Of a stretch of 50,747 bases of DNA, positions 34,006-42,404 are shown piece by piece. The position numbers and the translations under genes are program-made. The stretch comes from an uncultured Myxococcales bacterium (GTDB taxonomy: Bacteria; Myxococcota_A; UBA9042): assembly GCA_903883645.1 (NCBI GenBank), contig CAISBR010000019.1, positions 1-50,747 on the forward strand, read 5' to 3'. The notes below the pieces were generated by a model. That model saw only the letters and a program-made list of their open reading frames with translations, was not told the origin of the DNA and did no database searches. Position 1 is the first letter of the stretch, and each line of letters starts with the position of its first letter.

Positions 34006-37000
34006 CTACTGGCGCACGAACATGAAGCTGTGCAGCGCCCACGAGCGCCAACTCAGCGTATCCAGGTCCGTCATGTCGTAGTGGTCGATATCAAAGCCCT
34101 CTTTGTAGCCGCGAATAATCGTCAGGTGCAGCGGCGTATTCTTGGGAATGCCCGGCGTGCCCTGAATTGTTGGGAAATCGGGCAGATCGACCTTGGTCAC
34201 CGACCCCTTGGTCATGATGTTCCACACCGGTGTGTCGCCGCCCATACCCGGAATACCGATGGTCACGTAGTTAAAGTGCGGCTCGGGCCACGCCGGATCG
34301 ACCTGCCACTCCAGGCTAGTGCCCGTCAAATTGGCGTTTTCTTTAGGACTTACCGCGAGCGGAGGGTACAGCATTGGCCCCAGCAGCAGCTCTTGCTCGC
34401 CCATCGCCACCACGTCGCCGGCCGCCGTCGCCCACACCGCCAGCAGAATCTTGTCGACCTTGCCCAGGTCCTGCTTGGTCCATTTCTTGCCGTCAAAGTG
34501 CAAGAGCACGCCACCCGCGCCCGCGGCCCACACGTCGCTGCTGCTCGAACCCCATACACTGTAAAGGGTTTGCGCGGTCGGGCTGGCCATCGACTTCCAG
34601 TTCTGGCCGTCGCTGCGCAGGATCTGACCGCTCTCGCCCACGGCGAACACGTCGCTCGGGCCGGCCGCCCATACGCCGCGCAGGGCAATGCTGGTGCCCG
34701 ACGACTGCGACTTCCACACGCTGCCGTCCCACATCGCGGCGCTGCCGTACATGCCCACGGCCCAGATGTGGTCGCTGTCGCTTCCGTGAATGGCCATGAA
34801 GTTGCCGTACGGCGAGGGGTTGTACTTCTGTAGGCCCGATCCGCCGCCGCTGTTGACCACCTTGAACAGGCCCGAGGCCGAGGCGGCCCATACATCTTGG
34901 CCGCCGCCGGCCTTGTTGGCGGCGAACACGCCGTTTAAGTTCACATTTCCCGAGAGCATTGGCACAGTCTGCCAGCCAATGCCGTCAAACTTGGCCATCG
35001 CACCACTCCAGCCCACGAGCCAGATGTGCTTGGCGTCGATGCCGAAAACGCTATGTAGATCTGGAGTTCCAGTCACGGGCGAGGCCTGCACCGTCCAGCT
35101 GCCGCCGTTCCAGTGCACTAGCGTGCCGGCCGCGCCCACGGCGTACACGTCGTCTTTGGCGGCGCCCCACAGGCCGTAGATGTTCTTGGGCACGCCCGTG
35201 GCCACGCTCTCAAAGTCGCTGCCGGCAATTCGTCGCACCATGTCGTCGTTGCCCAGTTGTTTGATTCCGTTCTTAATCGTAATGCTCACAGGCACTTGTG
35301 TGCCATCGGCGCGAATCTCGACATCGAGCCCCAGCATCGACAGGCTGGCGTCGTGGATATCGCCCGCCAAGGCCGCTGGCAGCTGGGCAATCTCGAGCTT
35401 GTCGGGATCTTGATCCTGGAAGGGGGCAATAAACTTCTGGTCTTGATTGGGCATTTTGATCGCGCCATCGCCACCGAATACCAGGTAGGCCCACGCTGCG
35501 GTCAGGCCGAAGGAGCTCTGGTCCATGTCCCATGTCGGCGGGCGATCCAGGCGCACATTGGCCTTGGCTGTCAGCGGAATGTTTAAGAAAACGTCGATAT
35601 TCTCGAACTTTTCGCCCGGCACCACCATCAAGTGGCGCTTGACGCCCATCACCGTGGCGGTAAACGCGGTCATCGAGTTGGCGTCGCCGGCGGTCAGCAC
35701 TGCGCCAGGCTGCTTGTAGCCGCCAAAGCACACGATGGCCTGCTCGCCCATGCTGGTGGTGATCTTGTACTTGTAGTTCTTGGCGGGTGTGGCCTCAAAG
35801 CCGGCGCCCTCGAGCGGGTAATTGTCCTGTGCTAAGGTGCTGCTTTTGCTGTGGTAACACACGGCGGTCAGGTCGCCGGCACTGGGCGCGCAAGCCCCTA
35901 CTCCGCCGAATGCATAGCACTTAAAGCCGGTTTGGCAGCCGGCGGAGCAGCTTTTGACGCAGCGCTTGCCGTTGCCGCCGCCGATGTCGATGCAGCTCTG
36001 GCCGCCACCGCAACTGGCGTCGGTTACGCAGCTATTGCACACGCCGCCGGTGGCCTGGCCGAGCGCCTGGGCATTGCTGCACGAACCCACTGGAACGAAG
36101 ACGTATTTATCCAGACCGACCACCTTGCCCGACACGGTAGGGGGCGGCGAGCCGGGCGGTGGCGATCCCGAGCTGGGCGGCGGAATCGGCGTCATCAGCA
36201 GCGTGACATTGCTGGCGTCGAACAGCACCACCGAGGCCGACTCGTAGCCGGTCTTGCTGGCCGAAACCATTTGTTTGCCCACGATATCGTCGCCCGAGAA
36301 AGTGATCTGGCCATCGGCGTTGGTGTAGCCCTGGTACGGCGTGGCGGGGCTGGTCCAGAGCATGGCGAAGGCGTCTGCGACGGGCGCGCCCGAGCTCGCG
36401 TCGATCACGGTGAGGTTGAGCGAGCCGTCGATGCCCGAACCCCAGGTGCCACCGTAGGCGCTCATGGGGTTAAAGTATGTGTAACCTTTGGCTAATGTCG
36501 ACTTTAGGCCGCCGGTGCTGACTTCGACATCCACCGCGCCGACCTTGCCCGCCGGTGTCTTCACCGCAACGTGGCCCGAGTCGATAAAACTGAAGTGAGT
36601 AGCGAGGTTACCGCCAAAGCGCACCTCCATGCCGGGCACAAAACCGCTGCCGTACAGTTGCACCAGTGTGCCGCCCGCCTGGGCGCCGCTGGCCGGGTAG
36701 GGCACATACAGCTGCAAGGTGGCGGTGGTGTAGGTGTAAGCACCCTTAAGTACAGCCTTTTCACTGCCGACCGACAGCGCAACATCGGCGTAGCCTGGCG
36801 ACCCGGCGGGGGTGATCGCCTGGATTTCGCTGTCGCTGATGACCACCACCGCAGTCGCCGGCAGCGCGCCGATCTTGACGGCGGCCTTGCCCTTGGCGAA
36901 ACCGCTGCCCTTTATGACCACCTTGGTATTGCCAGCTTGCGGGCCCGAAGCCGGCGCGATGCTGGCTAAGGCCAACGAATCCGTATACGTATAGCCCTGT

Positions 37001-38250
37001 GGCTTGGTGTCGCTGCCCTTGCCTGTCATCACCGTGACATCGACTGGGCCTGCCGTGGCCGACTTGGGCGCCAGCACGATCGCCGCATGGTCCGCCGCCG
37101 ACACGCTCTGAATCGTCGCAGATTTATTACCGATCAACACCGTCGTGTCCGACGCAGCCACTAGGCCCGTGGCCACAATTACCACTGCGCCGCCACCGCC
37201 GAGCGGCCCCGAGGCCGGTGCGACCGACAAGATCTTGGTGGCAGCCGTACCCGTGTCGTCTAAGTATACGTAACCGCCGGGTAAAACTGTTTGGCCGTAC
37301 TTCGACTTGGCGCTCACATCCACGGCGCCCTGGCCGGGTGGCGTCACCACTTTTACGTAGCCCTTGCCCACCTCGGTGATGGTACAAAGCGCTTCGCCAA
37401 AGCGGAGTTGCGTGTTCTTGTCGAGGCCCGTGCCGTACACCGTGACCGGGCTGCCGCCCTGGGTCGGCCCGGCGGCGGGGCTCAGCGAGGTCAGGGTCGG
37501 CGCGGCGGTGTAGAAAAAGCCGTTTTTCAGCAGGCCGGCGCCCCGTTCGTTGATCACATGCACCGACTGCGCGCCAAAAACTCCAGGCGGCGTGGTGCAG
37601 AGCACCTGGTCGTCGCCCACCACCTGCACGCCAATGGCCGGCTTGCCGCCAATCAGCACCTGTGTCTTGCCCGACAGGCCCGTTCCCGAGATCGCGATCG
37701 GCGTGCCACCCCCAATCGGACCCTCGCCCGGCTCTACCTTGGTCAGCAGCAGGTCATTGAAGTACAAGAAAGCATTGTCGAGTTTGGCCGTTAGCGGCGG
37801 ATCGCCCGCGCTGGCTGCCGGCAGCGTCACCTGCAGCGACACCAGCCCGGCTTCGTGCGGCGGGGTAGTAATCTGCACGGACTGCGAATCGACCACAAAG
37901 ATTGCGTCGGGTTGCAGCGGCGTGCCGCCTAGCAAGACACTGATGTTGCTGCCAAAACCGCTGCCCGACAGCGTAATCGTCTCGCCGCCGCTGGTGCGCC
38001 CCTGCGCCGGATCCAGCGCCAGAATCGTCAGTTTGTGCGCGGTGTTGCCGGTACCCGTGGCGTCGTCGCCCAAGGCCTTGGCATCGCTGCCATCCGCACC
38101 CGCTGTGTCGCCGGTTTGGGCACTGTCCGCGCCGCTCGTCGACTTGGCGCTGCTGGCCTCGTCCGAGCAGCCGGCGAAAAGCCAAGCCGCTAGCAGCACC
38201 GAGACTAGGCCACGGCACACGTTTTTGATCACACGAACTTGAGCCGCCAT
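34006..38250 (-). CDS. Lipoprotein with six IPT/TIG domains and a seven-bladed propeller
   Basis: This is a 1414-residue predicted lipoprotein (lipobox LFAGC near residue 28). Six IPT/TIG Ig-like domains run from about residue 70 to 590 (each with a motif like PASGP-x-GG-x-x-V-x-I-x-GSGF). A carboxypeptidase-regulatory-like domain follows (VIDASSGAPVADAF), then a PPPSSGSPPPGSPPP linker and a Cys-rich segment (CSNAQALG ... CAPSAG). After a beta-rich region come seven VWG-type blades (about 1035-1310). The last ~100 residues are unassigned and contain PHFNYVTIG and TPLHLTIIRGY. GAGG lies five bases before ATG 38250. The architecture suggests a long stalk with a binding head. Confidence 0.87.
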   Translation of the reverse strand: MAAQVRVIKNVCRGLVSVLLAAWLFAGCSDEASSAKSTSGADSAQTGDTAGADGSDAKALGDDATGTGNTAHKLTILALDPAQGRTSGGETITLSGSGFGSNISVLLGGTPLQPDAIFVVDSQSVQITTPPHEAGLVSLQVTLPAASAGDPPLTAKLDNAFLYFNDLLLTKVEPGEGPIGGGTPIAISGTGLSGKTQVLIGGKPAIGVQVVGDDQVLCTTPPGVFGAQSVHVINERGAGLLKNGFFYTAAPTLTSLSPAAGPTQGGSPVTVYGTGLDKNTQLRFGEALCTITEVGKGYVKVVTPPGQGAVDVSAKSKYGQTVLPGGYVYLDDTGTAATKILSVAPASGPLGGGGAVVIVATGLVAASDTTVLIGNKSATIQSVSAADHAAIVLAPKSATAGPVDVTVMTGKGSDTKPQGYTYTDSLALASIAPASGPQAGNTKVVIKGSGFAKGKAAVKIGALPATAVVVISDSEIQAITPAGSPGYADVALSVGSEKAVLKGAYTYTTATLQLYVPYPASGAQAGGTLVQLYGSGFVPGMEVRFGGNLATHFSFIDSGHVAVKTPAGKVGAVDVEVSTGGLKSTLAKGYTYFNPMSAYGGTWGSGIDGSLNLTVIDASSGAPVADAFAMLWTSPATPYQGYTNADGQITFSGDDIVGKQMVSASKTGYESASVVLFDASNVTLLMTPIPPPSSGSPPPGSPPPTVSGKVVGLDKYVFVPVGSCSNAQALGQATGGVCNSCVTDASCGGGQSCIDIGGGNGKRCVKSCSAGCQTGFKCYAFGGVGACAPSAGDLTAVCYHSKSSTLAQDNYPLEGAGFEATPAKNYKYKITTSMGEQAIVCFGGYKQPGAVLTAGDANSMTAFTATVMGVKRHLMVVPGEKFENIDVFLNIPLTAKANVRLDRPPTWDMDQSSFGLTAAWAYLVFGGDGAIKMPNQDQKFIAPFQDQDPDKLEIAQLPAALAGDIHDASLSMLGLDVEIRADGTQVPVSITIKNGIKQLGNDDMVRRIAGSDFESVATGVPKNIYGLWGAAKDDVYAVGAAGTLVHWNGGSWTVQASPVTGTPDLHSVFGIDAKHIWLVGWSGAMAKFDGIGWQTVPMLSGNVNLNGVFAANKAGGGQDVWAASASGLFKVVNSGGGSGLQKYNPSPYGNFMAIHGSDSDHIWAVGMYGSAAMWDGSVWKSQSSGTSIALRGVWAAGPSDVFAVGESGQILRSDGQNWKSMASPTAQTLYSVWGSSSSDVWAAGAGGVLLHFDGKKWTKQDLGKVDKILLAVWATAAGDVVAMGEQELLLGPMLYPPLAVSPKENANLTGTSLEWQVDPAWPEPHFNYVTIGIPGMGGDTPVWNIMTKGSVTKVDLPDFPTIQGTPGIPKNTPLHLTIIRGYKEGFDIDHYDMTDLDTLSWRSWALHSFMFVRQ

Positions 38251-38271
38251 GGCGTCCTCGCTGGTTGCCGG

Positions 38272-40485
38272 CTACTCGCCGGGCTCCTTGAACAACGTCA
38301 AATCTTTGAGATCCAGGCCCGCCGGGTAGCCATACGACACGTACTGATCGTAGCCATACACGTCGACCGCCACCGTGCGCGCCCGCGGCACACCGCCCTG
38401 ATCTTTGACCGGCAGCGCCAGCACCTTATGCACACCGGGCTGCACAAATAGCCGCGTCAGCTTGAAATTCTTGTTGATCGGCTGCCACAGGTCGGGCGCG
38501 ATCGGCTCGCCGTCAAAAGTGACCACCACATCGTCGCCACACGCACCTGCGATCACCGGCAGACCCGCATCGACGCACTCTTCGTCGGTGGCGCAATCCG
38601 TACCTTTTTTCGGCGCGTTTTGCGCGCACGAGCGATGCACCGCCGCAGCGATCGAGATGTAGTTCTCGGCGTACTTATTCGGCGTCAAGAACACGTAGTC
38701 CGAACGCCACTGTTCGATCGGAATGGCTAGCAAAAATGCCGGGTCGCCTGTGCCCGCGTCGCCCTGCTGCGCGCCCGGCCCCGGTGCATCTTGGCTCTGC
38801 ATAAAGTGGCCGACCATTACCGGAGCCGGCGTGCCGTCTTGGTGCTGCGCCACGATCTCAAAGCTGCCGCCATCGCCGCCTTTGCCCGCCTCAAAGTCGT
38901 ACCACTCGCCGGCATTGAGCACCGGAATATTGATGCTTTTGCCCGTCCACGGATCTTTTTGTGCAGGTACCAAGGCCAGTTTGGTGCCGTCGGTGCCGGC
39001 GATGATGCGCCAGTTGTCGCTCTCTTGGCCGCGGTTCTTCAGCTTGACGGCCACGTAGTGCGAGCCCCAGTTCTTGACCGGGAACATCTCCATTTCTAAG
39101 TGATCCGCGCAGCAGGTGATGAACTGGCTGCAGCCGTCGTTGTTGTTGCACGGGGTCTTGCCGTCCCACGCGCACACGCCGCAGGTATCGCCCTTGGCAA
39201 TTTGCTGATCGGTGCAGGCGTCGACGTTGCAGTGGTTGGTATTCGGCGCATTGGCCGCCTCGCTGCCTGCAAAAACGGCAACAGCTTGCGTAGCTTGCAC
39301 GACAGTGCCCGTGATGTCCGAGCCGACCACGTCCGTCTCGATGTTCAGCAGATCCCATTGCTGCAGCTCAAAGGTCGCCGCTTCGCCCGACTTGTAGCTT
39401 TTGATGTCGAGTTCTACGACCTTGGGCGGATCAACCGACGTATCGAGCTTGGTGATCTTGCCCGGCAGGGTGGCGATGGTCGAGTCCGAAAACGTAATTG
39501 TTACCTTGGTTGTGCCCGAGCGCGTGGCGATCACCGTCACAAAACCGCGCAGCACCGAGAACGACTGCTCGCGCGACATCACGATGTAGTACTTGCCCAG
39601 CACTTCGTCGGGAAGTAGGAGGGAGGCGTCATTGCTGTAAACATTCACGTTTTCAAGTGGATTGAACTGGTAGGCCGCCACCGGCGCCGTCGAGATGACT
39701 CGCCACGGCAGCGGCGACTGCACCGTGCCGTTCACATTTTGCGGCGGCAGGTTGAACACCCGCAAATCACCTGGATTCAAAGGCGAATAATCGAGCTCCA
39801 CGTTCTGCGAATCGAGCAGTTGCTTGCCCAGATTGTTCTGCACCTCGATGGTCGACAGCAGCTTGTCCGACGTGTTGGCGACCACGATCGCGTACTGCGC
39901 ATTGGCCGCGTCGAAGTACGACTGTCCACCACCGGGTACAAACGCATTGTCGAGATCGGCGGCCCAAAACGAGCAACCGGCGTAGCTTTTGGCTTTAGCG
40001 TTGAAGTCGCAGGCTTTTTGGCATATGCCGCCGCCCACGCAGATCTGGCCTGCAGCGGCGTCGCAGGTCTTGCTGTCGTCCCAAGCGCCCTTGTCGTTGC
40101 AGACTTGCACGTGTAGCGCGTCGTCGGGGTTGCAGCGCTGGGTGCCTTGCTCGCAGACCGCGCACACGCCCGGGTCCTTGCACTGGGTGGCGTTGCCAAA
40201 GTCGTCGACACAGAGCTCGACCACCCAGCCTGAGCCGTCGCTTGCACACTTTTTGACGTGCGACGAGGTCTGGCAGCCGGCGATCGTGCCGGGCGAGCAA
40301 ACCTGTCCGTCGCCCAGGACCGCGCCGTCGCCGCTGACATCGGCGTGACTGCCGGAGCCGTCGACGCTCTTGTCGGTTGGCGAACTGCACGCCAAGCTGA
40401 TGCAAAGGGTGGCAGCGAGGCTGAGGTGACTCAGACTGCTTGCGCTCAGGAAGCTTATTTTATTCAGCCAGTTACTGGTGGTCAT
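38272..40485 (-). CDS. IgGFc-binding-protein-type lipoprotein
   Basis: This 737-residue predicted lipoprotein is the first gene of the seven-gene block. The signal ends in ISLAC near residue 32, followed by an Asp/Ser/Gly spacer and a Cys-rich region (about 50-160). Residues about 165-650 carry the pattern of the bacterial IgGFc-binding N-terminal domain: YAIVVANTSDKLLSTIEV, LPPQNVNGT, ISTAPVAAYQFNPLENV, ASLLLPDEVLGKYYIVMS. Within it sits a Cys-rich loop (CNVDACTDQQ ... CCADHLEMEMFPV). ATG 40485 starts the signal peptide; the longer frame to 40704 has none. In bacteria this family is an uncharacterised adhesin-like module, so actual antibody binding is not implied. Confidence 0.85.
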   Translation of the reverse strand: MTTSNWLNKISFLSASSLSHLSLAATLCISLACSSPTDKSVDGSGSHADVSGDGAVLGDGQVCSPGTIAGCQTSSHVKKCASDGSGWVVELCVDDFGNATQCKDPGVCAVCEQGTQRCNPDDALHVQVCNDKGAWDDSKTCDAAAGQICVGGGICQKACDFNAKAKSYAGCSFWAADLDNAFVPGGGQSYFDAANAQYAIVVANTSDKLLSTIEVQNNLGKQLLDSQNVELDYSPLNPGDLRVFNLPPQNVNGTVQSPLPWRVISTAPVAAYQFNPLENVNVYSNDASLLLPDEVLGKYYIVMSREQSFSVLRGFVTVIATRSGTTKVTITFSDSTIATLPGKITKLDTSVDPPKVVELDIKSYKSGEAATFELQQWDLLNIETDVVGSDITGTVVQATQAVAVFAGSEAANAPNTNHCNVDACTDQQIAKGDTCGVCAWDGKTPCNNNDGCSQFITCCADHLEMEMFPVKNWGSHYVAVKLKNRGQESDNWRIIAGTDGTKLALVPAQKDPWTGKSINIPVLNAGEWYDFEAGKGGDGGSFEIVAQHQDGTPAPVMVGHFMQSQDAPGPGAQQGDAGTGDPAFLLAIPIEQWRSDYVFLTPNKYAENYISIAAAVHRSCAQNAPKKGTDCATDEECVDAGLPVIAGACGDDVVVTFDGEPIAPDLWQPINKNFKLTRLFVQPGVHKVLALPVKDQGGVPRARTVAVDVYGYDQYVSYGYPAGLDLKDLTLFKEPGE

Positions 40486-40539
40486 CGCGGTCAAGACGCG
40501 CCTCGGGGGATGCGGGGCGACAAGCGGCCCAATTCGAAC

Positions 40540-40569
40540 AACGTACCCGACCAGGGCGGCTGCGGTCAA
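40540..40569 (-). promoter_or_regulatory. Possible promoter of the seven-gene lipoprotein operon
   Basis: Minus strand: TTGACC (40569-40564), an 18-base spacer, TACGTT (40545-40540), with a T-rich run (GTTTTTTTG) about 17 bases further upstream that could act as an UP element. It would start transcription about 50 bases before ATG 40485. By eye only. Confidence 0.4.
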
Positions 40570-40688
40570 ATGGCGCGGCATGGCAAAAAAACGCTCAGCG
40601 ATCGCCATTTTGCGTGCCGGCGCTTTGGCGCTTGTCGCAGGCCGGTAGCGGGCACAGCTGCTCGCCCGAAAGGCAGCACGGAGGCAGG

Positions 40689-41393
40689 ATGGTGTGGCGT
40701 TCAACCTTGGCGTGGACGATGGCTGTAGGGCAAACGCTCGGTCGCGGACTATTTGCGGTTCCGGCCGGTATGCGCGGCGATATGCGCGGCGTCGAGCGCC
40801 AGCAACGCAAGTGGGGCGAAGGGATTTTGCGGGCGGCGGGCGCGCGGCTTACGGTGTTTGGTGCTGAAAACATCGATGCGAAGCGCCCTTACGTAGTGGT
40901 GTCGAATCACGCCTCGCTGCTCGATCCGCCGGCGCTGTTCGCTGCGCTGCCCATAGGGATGACCTACGTGGCAAAGATCGAGCTGCTGGCGGTGCCCGTG
41001 TTTGGCGCGATCATCGGCCGCACCGGTGCGGTCTTTGTGCCGCGTACCGACCACGACCGCTCGCACCAGGCGATGCAACTGGCGGCGAAACGGGTCCGCG
41101 AAGGGCAAAATGTGCTGGTATTTGCTGAGGGTACCCGCTCGCGCGACGGGCGGCTGCAGCCGTTCAAGAAGGGGGCCTTTGTGTTGGCCATCGCAGCTGG
41201 CGCCGACATCTTGCCCGTGACGATTCGCGGCAGCCACGCGCTGATGCCGGCCCACGGCAATAAGATCCGCTCCGGTCCGCTCGAGGTTCACATCCATCCG
41301 CCAATTCGAACTGCGGGCCTAGAGTACAGTGATCGCGAGCAGTTGCGGCTGATGACCCAGGCGGCGGTGGCCTCGCTTATGCCTGCTAACTAG
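40689..41393 (+). CDS. plsC: 1-acyl-sn-glycerol-3-phosphate acyltransferase (PlsC family)
   Basis: This 234-residue membrane-associated acyltransferase makes phosphatidic acid from lysophosphatidic acid in phospholipid synthesis. The motifs are clear: NHASLLD (NHx4D catalytic box), TGAVFVPR, and FAEGTRSRDGRLQPFKKGAF (EGTRS substrate box), followed by the Pro of ILPVTIRG. ATG 40689 has GGAGG just upstream; ATG 40719 is a shorter alternative. The frame is open further upstream to 40440 but that part has no family similarity and overlaps the divergent lipoprotein promoter region. It stands alone between the divergent lipoprotein operon and rpsP. Confidence 0.92.
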   Translation: MVWRSTLAWTMAVGQTLGRGLFAVPAGMRGDMRGVERQQRKWGEGILRAAGARLTVFGAENIDAKRPYVVVSNHASLLDPPALFAALPIGMTYVAKIELLAVPVFGAIIGRTGAVFVPRTDHDRSHQAMQLAAKRVREGQNVLVFAEGTRSRDGRLQPFKKGAFVLAIAAGADILPVTIRGSHALMPAHGNKIRSGPLEVHIHPPIRTAGLEYSDREQLRLMTQAAVASLMPAN

Positions 41394-41426
41394 CGAGCGA
41401 CGCTGCCCGCTGCGCGCGGTTTTGCC

Positions 41427-41455
41427 TTGACGCTAGCTGCCTTGGCCCTTACAAT
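41427..41455 (+). promoter_or_regulatory. Strong promoter of rpsP-khpA
   Basis: TTGACG (41427-41432), a 17-base spacer and TACAAT (41450-41455): five of six matches in each box, the best promoter-like match I found in the window. Transcription would start near 41462, leaving a leader of about 130 bases before rpsP, long enough for ribosomal-protein control. Confidence 0.7.
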
Positions 41456-41592
41456 CCCTGGCCCTCGGGTGCTCGACATTGGGTCGTGCATTGGCCTCAG
41501 GCCTGAAGAAATCTCGCAAATCTTGGACCCTTGTCGCTGCGCAGCGGCTCGGCCCGCAAACCGCCTTCGCGGCGGAAATCATCTGGAGTCCC

Positions 41593-41841
41593 ATGGCGGT
41601 TCGCATTCGTCTAGCTCGTTACGGCAGCAAGAAGTCCCCCTACTACCGCGTGATCGCGGCCAACAGCGAGTCGCGCCGCGACGGTCGCTTCTTGGAATTG
41701 CTGGGCAGCTACGACCCGCTCCAGAAGCCGGCCACGTTCAAGGTTGAGCAGGCTCGCTACGACTACTGGCTGTCGGTGGGTGCTCAGCCCAGCGATACCG
41801 TGGCGGCGCTCGTGCGTCGGGCCAAGCGCACCAGCGTGTAG
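41593..41841 (+). CDS. rpsP: 30S ribosomal protein S16
   Basis: This 82-residue S16 is recognisable from end to end: MAVRIRLARYGSKKSPYYR, the RDGRFLELLGSYDP turn and the YDYWLSVGAQPSDTVAAL segment. Its length is normal for the family. It binds 16S rRNA during assembly of the small subunit. ATG 41593 has GGAG four bases upstream; an open frame reaching 41479 is a chance extension. It is followed after 100 bp by khpA, the usual partner, but not by rimM and trmD. Confidence 0.97.
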   Translation: MAVRIRLARYGSKKSPYYRVIAANSESRRDGRFLELLGSYDPLQKPATFKVEQARYDYWLSVGAQPSDTVAALVRRAKRTSV

Positions 41842-41880
41842 TTTTCCGCCAAGATTTGGTGGTCTTCTAAATCCTAAGGG

Positions 41881-41917
41881 CACGCCGCGGCATCGACGAA
41901 TTTTCGACCGCGGCGTG
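41881..41917 (+). promoter_or_regulatory. Perfect 10-bp inverted repeat between rpsP and khpA
   Basis: CACGCCGCGG (41881-41890) pairs exactly with CCGCGGCGTG (41908-41917), and the 17-base loop can add a TCGA/TCGA stem. No T-run follows, so a factor-independent terminator is unlikely. It may be an RNA processing or attenuation element that sets the rpsP:khpA ratio. Confidence 0.6.
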
Positions 41918-41941
41918 TCACTCCATCGTGGCGAGGGCGCA

Positions 41942-42178
41942 ATGACGCAAGAGCTGCTCCAGTATCTGGCGGTGTTGCTCGTCGATTTCCCCGACGACGT
42001 GCGCGTACAGAGCGAGACAACACCCGAGGGCACGATCCTGCGCCTCAGCGTGCGTCGCGAAGACGTGGGCAAGGTCATCGGCAAACAAGGGCGTACCGCA
42101 AGGGCGTTGCGCAACTTGGTGCACGCGGCTGCGCTGATCCGTGGCGAGCGCATCAACGTGCAGTTCGTAGACGCGTAG
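41942..42178 (+). CDS. khpA: KH-domain RNA-binding protein KhpA
   Basis: This 78-residue single KH domain protein is the size of KhpA/YlqC. The nucleic-acid-binding loop GKVIGKQGRTARALR is intact (GxxG as IGKQG), followed by the typical helix and a C-terminal strand INVQFVDA. KhpA usually works with KhpB as a small RNA chaperone affecting cell division or envelope mRNAs. ATG 41942 has GAGG five bases upstream. It follows rpsP, as in many bacteria. The stop codon lies inside a three-copy 15-bp repeat. Confidence 0.95.
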   Translation: MTQELLQYLAVLLVDFPDDVRVQSETTPEGTILRLSVRREDVGKVIGKQGRTARALRNLVHAAALIRGERINVQFVDA

Positions 42179-42216
42179 TTCATCAGCGCATAACTCATCG
42201 GCGCGTAGTTTCGCCG
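42172..42216 (+). repeat. Three imperfect 15-bp tandem units over the khpA stop codon
   Basis: CGCGTAGTTCATCAG, CGCATAACTCATCGG and CGCGTAGTTTCGCCG lie head to tail. The first unit contains the khpA stop TAG, so the array starts inside the coding end and continues into the 226-bp gap. No gene or clear terminator is visible in the remainder of that gap. Confidence 0.6.
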
Positions 42217-42404
42217 ACTTGGCTTGCCTTGTCGCTTGTCGCCGCCGCAAAGGTCTCGCTGCGCCATGCCTGTGGTTGGCAAGAATCGTTTGATTATCGA
42301 AGGCTTGCCTGCGTGCGTCGACGGACTTGGCCGCGCCCCGGTTACAGTAGCGGCTGCTGCTTGGCGGAATAGGGCGCTAGGCTGACCGCCTCGAGGGAGC
42401 TCTC

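Noticed and set aside
38272..40485. True antibody Fc binding by the IgGFc-type protein
   Set aside because: The name comes from a mammalian mucus protein; bacterial members share the fold only and nothing here shows such binding.
40486..40704. N-terminal extension of the IgGFc-type lipoprotein
   Set aside because: The signal peptide starts at 40485; the extension crosses the probable promoter and has no signal.
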